DNA from: Thiovibrio sp964588325
GTDB taxonomy: Bacteria > Desulfobacterota > Desulfobulbia > Desulfobulbales > Desulfurivibrionaceae
Direction: 5' to 3'
Length of the DNA: 64,000 nt
Assembly: GCA_964588325.1 (NCBI GenBank)
Contig: CAZPOR010000003.1
Coordinates: 1-64,000, forward strand
The notes below the pieces were generated by a model, which had not been told where the DNA came from, did not search any database, and saw only the letters and a program-made list of their open reading frames with translations. Below, piece by piece: positions 16,013 to 22,176 of the stretch (position 1 is its first letter; each line of letters starts with the position of its first letter). Made by a program: the position numbers and the translations under genes.

Positions 16013-16387
16013 TTAGAGATAGCGTGCCGTGTGGATGCCAAGCCAGGTGAAGGTAAGGCAGACCACGACGCTCACCAGAACGTTGGTGGTGGCCATGAAA
16101 AGTTCTCCATCCTCCAGCAGCTTAAACGTCTCATAGCTGAAGGTGGAAAAGGTGGTGAGCCCGCCGAGAAAACCGATGGCGAGTCCGGTGCGCAGGTTGG
16201 CCGACAGCAGTGTGCTCCGCATGCCGAACTCCATGATCAGGCCGATGGCGAACGCCCCCAGGATGTTGACGGCAAAGGTGCCGTAGGGAAAGCTCCTTCC
16301 GAACAGGTCATAGGTCCAACCTGAGAGGTAGTAGCGGGTTACGCAGCCGAGCGCGCCGAAGGCGGCGATAAGTAAAACCACCTGCAT
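16013..16387 (-). CDS. crcB: Fluoride channel CrcB/FluC
   Basis: The product is 124 residues with four hydrophobic helices. Family motifs are present: GALGCVTRYYLS, FPYGTFAVNILGAFAIGLIM, the pore region GFLGGLTTFSTFSYET, and a C-terminal helix ending GIHTARYL. FluC forms a dual-topology dimer that lets fluoride leave the cell. A good AAGGAG lies nine bases before the ATG. It is downstream of a fluoride-riboswitch-controlled MFS gene and upstream of the DUF190 gene. Confidence 0.96.
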   Translation of the reverse strand: MQVVLLIAAFGALGCVTRYYLSGWTYDLFGRSFPYGTFAVNILGAFAIGLIMEFGMRSTLLSANLRTGLAIGFLGGLTTFSTFSYETFKLLEDGELFMATTNVLVSVVVCLTFTWLGIHTARYL

Positions 16388-16420
16388 CGGATTCTCCTTG
16401 TTAAAGATTGCCGTGCTATC

Positions 16421-16567
16421 AGGATAGCCGTTTCAGTATGTTCACGATTTCCGGGAGAAGCCGGCTGTTTTCTGTCCCAGTGCTACAATACAAAATCGAG
16501 GCATTGATTTCCAGTCCCACGGGTTCCCCGTTGCTTCTTTTTCTCCCCGGGCACCAACCCTCGCGGC
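16421..16567 (-). other. Possible small coding remnant upstream of crcB
   Basis: Within the 183-base MFS-crcB gap one minus-strand frame stays open and reads coding-like: NCREGWCPGRKR...EINASILYCSTG...SRLLPEIVNILKRLS, ending in TGA at 16421. No ATG is in frame; an internal GTG would give only 33 residues. It could be a small Cys-containing protein with an unusual start, or a decayed gene. No second fluoride aptamer was found here. Confidence 0.25.
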
Positions 16568-16570
16568 AGT

Positions 16571-17779
16571 TTACGATTCACCCGCGGTCAATCGCTCCGA
16601 ATGCTTGATCAAGACAATCAGCATCATGAACAGGAGGGCCGACAGGGCCGCCGTTGCCGCGCCGAAATAGAAGGTGGCCGCAGGGGAGACGTGGTCCCAG
16701 AGCCACCCGGCGATGAGGCTGGCCGGGAACATGGCAATCCCCACGGCGGCGGCGTACACCCCAAAGGCGGTGGCTTTGAAGTCCGGCGGAATGATGGTGG
16801 CCAGAAACGCCTTTTGAATCCCTTCGGTAAGGCCCATGAACAGCCCGTACAGACCAAACAGCACCCAGATGGCCGCAGCGTTTTTGGCAACCGCAAAGCC
16901 GTAATAGAGCCCGGCGAAGAGCACGAATCCCAGGAGAATAATCCTTTTCTTGCCGAACCTGTCCGCCGCCATCCCTGCCGGAATGGAGGAGAGGGAGTAA
17001 ACGAGGTTGAATACCAGATACACCGCCGGGATCATCACCGTCGGGATGCCGATCTGTTCCGCCCGCAGGATCAGGAAGGCATCGCTGGAATTGCCCAGGG
17101 CGAACAGCGCCGCGATCAGGATAAAACACTTCACCTTCCAGTCAAAATGTCCGAAGCTCAGCCTTGGCTGCTCAGTATGGGGCATTGGTCGTTTTTTCTT
17201 CTCCTGGATAAAGAGGATAATCAGGATGACCGCAATTATCCCAGGCACCATGGAGCACCAGAAAATCAATCGGTAGTCGTTGTTGAAAATTCCAAGGAGC
17301 GAGAGAGTGATGGCCGGGCCGACCACCGCGCCCATGGTGTCCATGGCACGGTGAAAGCTAAAGGCCCGGCCCAGATGGGTTGCTTGGGCGGATTCGGCAA
17401 TGATCGCATCCCGAGGGGCGGTGCGGATACCCTTGCCCAGCCGGTCGGTGAAGCGAGAGGCCAAGGCCTGCGGCCAGATGCGGGCGGTGGCCATGAGCGG
17501 CCGGCTCAGGGTGGAGATGGCATAACCGGCAAGCATCAGCCCCTTGCGCTGTCCGATCCGGTCGGAAAACCAGCCGGAAAAAACCTTGAGCAGGCTGGCC
17601 GTGGATTCGGCAAGTCCTTCGATCAGGCCGATCATGGACTTGTTAACCCCCAGCGCGTTGGCCAGGAAGAGGGGAACGAGCGGGTAGATCATCTCGGAAC
17701 TCACGTCCATGAAGAAGCTGACCATCCCGGTGAAAAAGACGTTTTTGCCGAAGCCGAAAAAGGTTTTCTCTTGTTTCAA
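16571..17779 (-). CDS. MFS transporter under fluoride-riboswitch control
   Basis: The product is about 402 residues. TTG 17779 (preceded by GAGGAAG, about eight bases) is preferred over TTG 17803, which abuts the riboswitch terminator tail. About twelve membrane helices are visible, with the MFS loop motif GWFSDRIGQRKGLMLAGY between helices 2 and 3, RLGKGIRTAPRDA, and a second-half AADRFGKKRI. The subfamily resembles bacterial drug/unknown-substrate MFS proteins. The riboswitch in its leader makes a role in fluoride or halogenated-compound efflux plausible; that is inference from regulation, not from the protein. Confidence 0.88.
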   Translation of the reverse strand: MKQEKTFFGFGKNVFFTGMVSFFMDVSSEMIYPLVPLFLANALGVNKSMIGLIEGLAESTASLLKVFSGWFSDRIGQRKGLMLAGYAISTLSRPLMATARIWPQALASRFTDRLGKGIRTAPRDAIIAESAQATHLGRAFSFHRAMDTMGAVVGPAITLSLLGIFNNDYRLIFWCSMVPGIIAVILIILFIQEKKKRPMPHTEQPRLSFGHFDWKVKCFILIAALFALGNSSDAFLILRAEQIGIPTVMIPAVYLVFNLVYSLSSIPAGMAADRFGKKRIILLGFVLFAGLYYGFAVAKNAAAIWVLFGLYGLFMGLTEGIQKAFLATIIPPDFKATAFGVYAAAVGIAMFPASLIAGWLWDHVSPAATFYFGAATAALSALLFMMLIVLIKHSERLTAGES

Positions 17780-17802
17780 TGGGGGTCTTCCTCTGTGGGA
17801 CA

Positions 17803-17839
17803 AAATAAAAAACTCCTACCCTTGTTCAAGAGTAGGAGT
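17803..17839 (-). terminator. Riboswitch expression-platform terminator
   Basis: On the minus strand ACTCCTAC...GTAGGAGT (arms 17832-17839 and 17812-17819) with an inner CTTG/CAAG pairing makes a near-continuous hairpin, followed by a T-rich run (17811 back to 17803). The 5' arm is also the 3' strand of the fluoride aptamer, so aptamer and terminator are mutually exclusive: fluoride binding should allow read-through. Confidence 0.93.
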
Positions 17840-17883
17840 CATTAGCCTTGCGGACAAGGCGTTCAAAGGCGAACTCCATCGCC
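17832..17883 (-). promoter_or_regulatory. Fluoride riboswitch (crcB RNA motif) aptamer
   Basis: Read on the minus strand, the region runs GGCGATGGAGTTCGCC, then TTTGAACGC, a CCTTG/CAAGG stem, and TAATGACTCCTAC. This matches the known crcB-motif consensus: the P1/pseudoknot 'GGCGAUGG', a short P3 stem, and 'UAAUGAC...CUAC'. Family knowledge: the aptamer binds F- through Mg2+ and turns on fluoride-resistance genes. It is followed immediately by a terminator that competes for the last eight bases. Confidence 0.95.
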
Positions 17884-17896
17884 GTCATTCATGGTA

Positions 17897-17925
17897 AGCG
17901 TAGTCCAGGATTTCCGTATTGTCAA
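17897..17925 (-). promoter_or_regulatory. Sigma-70 promoter of the fluoride-riboswitch operon
   Basis: On the minus strand TTGACA (17925-17920), a 17-base spacer and TACGCT (17902-17897) form a strong promoter. The expected start falls just before the aptamer, at about 17888-17890, so almost the whole leader is riboswitch. Confidence 0.85.
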
Positions 17926-18004
17926 TCGTTGAGAATGTCCTCTTTTTCGCGGTCGAAACTTGGTATGCTGGAAATGAGAGGTTCAGCCGGAACGGAGGGA
18001 ATGT

Positions 18005-18841
18005 ATGGCTCGCAAGATTGATCATGCCGCACTCATGGAATTCGTGCTCAAGCGGCGCAAGGCCACGGGCGGTTATGGCGCCACGCCGCGGCTGCCCGCC
18101 ACCATTCAGGATACCTTTCAGGCGGTGGCCATCGGCATTGTTCTGGGGGAAGAGGCGCCTGCTCCGCAAGCAGAGCCTGCCCTGGCCGAATATCTTGCCC
18201 GGATGCTGGCCGTACCCTGGCTGGGGATCGACACCACGTTCCGTTTGCTGATCACCTGCCGTGTCTGCGGCCTTGCCGTGGATGGTGAGCGGGTCCGCGC
18301 CCATCTCGCCGCTTGCCTGGCCAAGGACGATTCCCTTGCCGCCATTTATTATGTGAGCCGGATAGCCAGGGAGATTCTTGGGGAGGAGGTGGACCCCCGT
18401 GGTTCCGGGCGGTCGGTGATGCTGCCTGCGCCGTGTGCGGTGGGGGATGTGGCCCGGTATCTCTTTGTGAAGAAGATGGCTGGACAGCCGGTTGCGGGTG
18501 CGGAGCAATTGGTCGCCTGGCTTCAGCGCACGCAGAACGGCGATGGCGGGTTCGGCTTTTTCCCGGGCACCACCTCGTTCATCGAGAACTGCCATGCCGG
18601 GCTTGCGGCTTTGAGCCTGTTGGGCGCAAAACCCATTGATCCAGAGGGGGCCAGGGCGTTTGTCGTGAGCTGTCAGACCGGAAGAGGGGGCTTTGCCAGG
18701 AGCCCGAAGGCCGCGCCTTTCCTTGACGCCTCCTGGTATGGCATCGCCAGCCTGCGCCTGCTTGAGGAGATGGAGGAGCAGCCTGCGGGAGGCTTGCCGG
18801 AGATTTCCAGCCAGCAAAGCCGCCTGGTTTTTTCCGTGTAA
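18005..18841 (+). CDS. Prenyltransferase/squalene-cyclase-fold repeat protein
   Basis: The product is 278 residues; ATG 18005 has GGAGGG six bases upstream. The sequence shows alpha-alpha barrel repeats of the prenyltransferase-beta/terpene-cyclase type: KATGGYGATPRLPATIQDTF near the N-terminus, then LQRTQNGDGGFGFFPGTTSFIENCHAGLAAL and CQTGRGGFARSPKAAPFLDASWYGIASL. It is much shorter than a true squalene cyclase and no DXDD motif is seen, so the enzymatic role is uncertain. It is divergent from the fluoride operon and convergent with the TauE gene. Confidence 0.75.
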   Translation: MARKIDHAALMEFVLKRRKATGGYGATPRLPATIQDTFQAVAIGIVLGEEAPAPQAEPALAEYLARMLAVPWLGIDTTFRLLITCRVCGLAVDGERVRAHLAACLAKDDSLAAIYYVSRIAREILGEEVDPRGSGRSVMLPAPCAVGDVARYLFVKKMAGQPVAGAEQLVAWLQRTQNGDGGFGFFPGTTSFIENCHAGLAALSLLGAKPIDPEGARAFVVSCQTGRGGFARSPKAAPFLDASWYGIASLRLLEEMEEQPAGGLPEISSQQSRLVFSV

Positions 18842-18861
18842 GCCGCCGGTCGGTTCGTCGC

Positions 18862-19815
18862 CTAAAAGAGGAAGGACCAGATGTACTTGCCTGCCGTGAA
18901 CAGCAGGCACACCACCAGAATCCATTTGATGAATTTGGCAGGCACGAACTTTTGCAGCCGCGCCCCGCAATACATCCCCGCGAAACCGCCGATCCCGAAG
19001 AGAAAGCCTAAGAGCCAATCCGGGGCGATGACCATGCCCGGATAGTGGGGGGCGAGCATCTGATAAAAGGCCACCCCGGCCACCGAGGTGGCAAAGGTCC
19101 CCATCAGCGCGGCTCCGGCCACGGCATAGACCGGCATCCCGAAAAAACTGACCAGAAACGGGGCAACGATCGAGCCGCCGCCGATGCCATACACCCCGCC
19201 CACCATGCCGACAACAAGGCATAAGGCCATGAGGGCCACGGCATTGACCGTGAAGGTCTCTCCGTAAAAATCGTAGACGATCCGGGTTGGGGTCCATTGC
19301 CGGACCGTGACCCGGGACGAGTGTGCGGACGAGGCGGCATCGCTGCCGGTTGTCTGGCTCTGCGTTTTGCCCCGCCGGTGAAACCGCTCCTCGGCCGTGG
19401 GCGCGCCTTCCTTTTTTTTGTTGAACGCCAAATCCTTGAGCAGCCTTCCCCCCATGTAGAGCAGGACCAGCCCGGCAAAGAGCTTGAAGTTCTTCGGGTC
19501 GGGCAGGTATTTGATCCGGACGATGGCCCCGACCAAAACGCCGGGCAGGGTGCCGATGATCACGACCCAGGTCAGGGGCCAGAGCATCCGCCCTTCCTTG
19601 ATGTAGCGGTACACCCCGCTGGGAATGGCCACGATGTTGAACAATTGATTGGTGGAGCTGACCGACGGACTGGTAAAGCCGAGCACACTCACTTGAAAAG
19701 GCAGCAACAGGAAAGCCCCGCTCACTCCGCCCATGGAGGTGAACAGGGAGATGGCAAAGGCGACCAGCGGCGGCGCCAGCGGGTTGACCTCGATACCGGC
19801 AACAGGAAAATACAT
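18862..19815 (-). CDS. TauE/SafE-family anion exporter
   Basis: The product is 317 residues from ATG 19815, with AAGGAG nine bases upstream. About eight membrane helices form two related halves, with family motifs ISLFTSMGGVSGAFLLLPFQVSVLGF...STNQLFNIVAIP and GMVGGVYGIGGGSIVAPFLVSFFG. A hydrophilic loop sits between residues ~140 and 180. The family exports sulfite, sulfoacetate and other small anions; the substrate here is not determinable. Its ATG overlaps by one base the stop codon reached when the upstream UGA is read through (TGATG), linking it to the candidate selenoprotein. Confidence 0.9.
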   Translation of the reverse strand: MYFPVAGIEVNPLAPPLVAFAISLFTSMGGVSGAFLLLPFQVSVLGFTSPSVSSTNQLFNIVAIPSGVYRYIKEGRMLWPLTWVVIIGTLPGVLVGAIVRIKYLPDPKNFKLFAGLVLLYMGGRLLKDLAFNKKKEGAPTAEERFHRRGKTQSQTTGSDAASSAHSSRVTVRQWTPTRIVYDFYGETFTVNAVALMALCLVVGMVGGVYGIGGGSIVAPFLVSFFGMPVYAVAGAALMGTFATSVAGVAFYQMLAPHYPGMVIAPDWLLGFLFGIGGFAGMYCGARLQKFVPAKFIKWILVVCLLFTAGKYIWSFLF

Positions 19816-20039
19816 CAGCGGTTCTCCTTTCTGACAATGCTTTGCAAAATCGCGTCCACCACCTGGCGGACCTCGGCCAGGCATCAGCGGCCTGCGGGGT
19901 TTTTCTCCGCGCATCGGCACCGGCCATTTTTCTTCTCGGCGGCAATGCGCTCCATGATCAGCGACCGGCCGTGTTTCAGGATATCCTGGCGCAGATCCTC
20001 TTCGGTGTAACCAAAACAATAACAGATCAGGTGCGGCAT
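19815..20039 (-). CDS. BFD-like [2Fe-2S] protein with in-frame UGA (candidate Sec52)
   Basis: ATG 20039 has GGAG seven bases upstream. Codons 1-51 read MPHLICYCFGYTEEDLRQDI...CRCAEKNPAGR, a BFD-like [2Fe-2S] pattern (CYC, CRC). A TGA at 19886-19884 then interrupts the frame, but 22 further codons continue in frame (CLAEVRQVVDAILQSIVRKENR) to a TGA coupled to the TauE start. From family knowledge, homologues often have a CC pair where this reads UGA-Cys, so selenocysteine is the favoured reading. An 18-base hairpin with AGGU loop follows the UGA at 19854-19871. If it is a true stop, the product is a truncated 51-residue protein. Confidence 0.75.
19854..19871 (-). promoter_or_regulatory. Candidate bacterial SECIS hairpin
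   Basis: On the minus strand GUCCGCC-AGGU-GGUGGAC folds into a seven-pair stem (one G-U) with an AGGU loop, beginning 13 bases after the in-frame UGA and placing the loop GG at +21/+22. Bacterial SECIS elements lie just downstream of UGA with G and U in the apical loop, as in E. coli fdhF. Not experimentally known. Confidence 0.6.
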
Positions 20040-20159
20040 GAATGTTCTCCGGGATGGTATGGGCGGGCAAAAACGGCCCGTTTCGATCATCCTGACGGAA
20101 TGATGTTCTTTCTATACCCCCTGGCGGATTATTTTGTCCAGAACGGCTGAAGAAATTTT

Positions 20160-21338
20160 TTACAAAAGAAAAATGGACAGCGCGGCTCCCGCAAGAACTA
20201 CCCAGAGAATGTCGGCCTTTTTGAACAAGGCGCCAAATGCAGCGGCCGCCAGGAGCAGGTGGGGCCAGTCCCAGTGAACATGCAGGGCAAAGCGGATGGT
20301 CACGGTGCAGAGCAGGCCGACAAAGGAGCAGAGGACGCCGTCAACGGCATGGTTGAATCGGGGCGAGGCGCAAAGCCGGGAAAAATGGGGAGCGGTGGCG
20401 ATCAGCAGCAGCAGGGAGGGGAGAAAGATGGCCACTGTGGCGATGAGCGCGCCGAAAAAGCCATGGAGCAGGTAGCCGACAAAGGTTGCCGTGATCACAA
20501 TGGGGCCAGGGGTGAGCTGACCAAGGGCGATGCCGTCCAGCAAGGTCGAACCGCTGAGCCAGGCGCGGGTTTCGACGATTTCGTGGAACAGGAGGGGAAC
20601 CGAGGCAAAGCCGCCGCCAAAGGCAAGAAGGTCGATCCTGGCCATGAGCACGGCCAGTTGCGCAAGGTCATCGCGGAAGAAAGCGAGGAGGGCAAAGCCC
20701 GCGGCAGTGACCGCCAGCAGGAAAAGAAGCGGCCCGGTGGTGGCGGGCAGAGGCGTCCGGCTGTCGGATTGGAACGCGATTGGTTGCCGGGAGTGTACAA
20801 TCATGCCCAAAAGAGCGGCAAGAATCAGGATGAGGGCCGGATGCGCCGATAGCCAGAAGAGCCCTGCGGCAACAAGGGCGATGAACCAGGGTTTCCAGCC
20901 GGAAAGCGAGGCCCGTCCAAAGGAGATGGCTGCGTTGCCTACGATGGCGACAATGATGGCCTGCAGGCCGCTGAAAGCCGCAACCACGGCGGGCAGCGAA
21001 TGGGTGCGGCTATAGAGCGCTGAGAGCGCCAGCATCAAGAGAAAAGCCGGCAGGCTGAAACCGAGAAAGCTGGTGATGGCTCCGCGCACGCCCCGGACCT
21101 TTAGGCCGACGTAGGCCGCGACCTGCATGGCGGTGGCGCCGGGAATTGTTTGGCAAAGCGCCACCCCATCCCGGAACGTTTTTTGGCCGAGCCAAAGTTC
21201 TCGTTCGACCGTCAGCTCGCGAATGTAGGAGATCATGGCCGGTCCGCCGAAGGCGGTTGTGCCCAGCCGTAAAAAGACGGTGAACAGCCGTGACAATGTT
21301 GGAGGCGGAGTTGCGTTTTTTTTGTGGGGCTCGCTCAT
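20160..21338 (-). CDS. chrA: Chromate transporter ChrA (two-domain)
   Basis: The product is 392 residues from ATG 21338; a GTG two codons earlier is possible. It is the long-chain form with two homologous CHR halves: FLRLGTTAFGGPAMISYIRELTVERELWL...QTIPGATAMQVAAYVG in the first, and LLAFGGGFASVPLLFHEIVE...LGQLTPGPIVITATFVGYLLHG in the second. About ten to twelve hydrophobic helices are visible. The family exports chromate in exchange for other anions, and some members serve other oxyanions. It lies 42 bases downstream of the SpeE-like gene on the same strand. Confidence 0.93.
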   Translation of the reverse strand: MSEPHKKNATPPPTLSRLFTVFLRLGTTAFGGPAMISYIRELTVERELWLGQKTFRDGVALCQTIPGATAMQVAAYVGLKVRGVRGAITSFLGFSLPAFLLMLALSALYSRTHSLPAVVAAFSGLQAIIVAIVGNAAISFGRASLSGWKPWFIALVAAGLFWLSAHPALILILAALLGMIVHSRQPIAFQSDSRTPLPATTGPLLFLLAVTAAGFALLAFFRDDLAQLAVLMARIDLLAFGGGFASVPLLFHEIVETRAWLSGSTLLDGIALGQLTPGPIVITATFVGYLLHGFFGALIATVAIFLPSLLLLIATAPHFSRLCASPRFNHAVDGVLCSFVGLLCTVTIRFALHVHWDWPHLLLAAAAFGALFKKADILWVVLAGAALSIFLL

Positions 21339-21380
21339 AGGCACGGGACTCTTTGATGTTGCCGCACGTCAACCAGCTTG

Positions 21381-22055
21381 TTATTCGCGTTTGGCAAGCC
21401 AGATCATATGTCTGCTGCCCCCTTTGCGTCCCCGCGCCCGGGTTGCGGCCTCTTCCACCGTGAATCCCGTCTGGCGCAGCAGTTTGGAAAAGGCGGGGTC
21501 GGGAGTGGCGGACCAGATGGCCAGGATGCCCGATGGTTTCAGGGCGGCACGGGCGGCGAGCAAGCCCCCCTTGGTATAGAGCCAGTCGTTGCCGGAGCGG
21601 GTCAATCCCTCGGGCCCATTATCCACATCGAGCAGGATGGCATCGTACCCCTGCCGATCCGTTTTTAAAATTTTGGCGATATCAATCACCCGCAGCGAAA
21701 CCCGGCCATCATCCAGAGGGGTCCCGGCCAGACCGGCAAGAATCCCCCTGTTCCAGGCAACCACCGCCGGGAACAGTTCGGCCACCACCACTTCGGCTTG
21801 GGCGCTGAGCCGCGACAATGCCGCCGCCGCGGTATAGCCCATGCCCAGACCGCCGATCAGGACCCTGGGGGAGGCGAGCCCGGCAAGCCGTGCGCAGGCA
21901 AGTTCGGCCAAGGCATCCTCCGAGCCATGAACCCGGCTGTTCATCAGTTCACAGCCATCTACCCTGATGGAAAACTCGGCGCCCCGCCGGTATAAATGCA
22001 GCGTCCCGGCGCCTTCTGGCACAGGGACGCTGTCCAGCAACTGCCAAGGGATCAT
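21381..22055 (-). CDS. Spermidine-synthase-like methyltransferase-fold protein
   Basis: The product is 224 residues from ATG 22055, with GAGG upstream. A short N-terminal beta region is followed by a Rossmann core: VLIGGLGMGYTAAAALSRL (residues ~65-84), EVVVAELFPAVVAWNRG, and YDAILLDVDNGPEG, the gate-keeper-like loop of the SpeE family. It is shorter than true spermidine synthases and polyamine residues are not clear, so the activity is unassigned. Probably co-transcribed with chrA. Confidence 0.75.
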   Translation of the reverse strand: MIPWQLLDSVPVPEGAGTLHLYRRGAEFSIRVDGCELMNSRVHGSEDALAELACARLAGLASPRVLIGGLGMGYTAAAALSRLSAQAEVVVAELFPAVVAWNRGILAGLAGTPLDDGRVSLRVIDIAKILKTDRQGYDAILLDVDNGPEGLTRSGNDWLYTKGGLLAARAALKPSGILAIWSATPDPAFSKLLRQTGFTVEEAATRARGRKGGSRHMIWLAKRE

Positions 22056-22176
22056 GTGGCCTCACGTACAGGTGATTGCAGGTTGGCGTGTTCAGTGCTT
22101 CAGACCGTACCGCAGAAGCGGCAACCGTTCGGCCGGAAACGGAAGAATGGAAGATACCCCGTAGGGAGCGTGTTCG

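Noticed and set aside
16388..16570. Second fluoride riboswitch directly upstream of crcB
   Set aside because: I searched this gap on the minus strand for the GGCGAUGG...UAAUGAC elements and found none; the only aptamer is upstream of the MFS gene.
17885..19945. Minus-strand open frame of 686 codons
   Set aside because: It overlaps the plus-strand prenyltransferase-fold gene and the minus-strand TauE gene in another frame, has low-complexity Arg/Gly/Pro composition and no motifs; it is a high-GC shadow.
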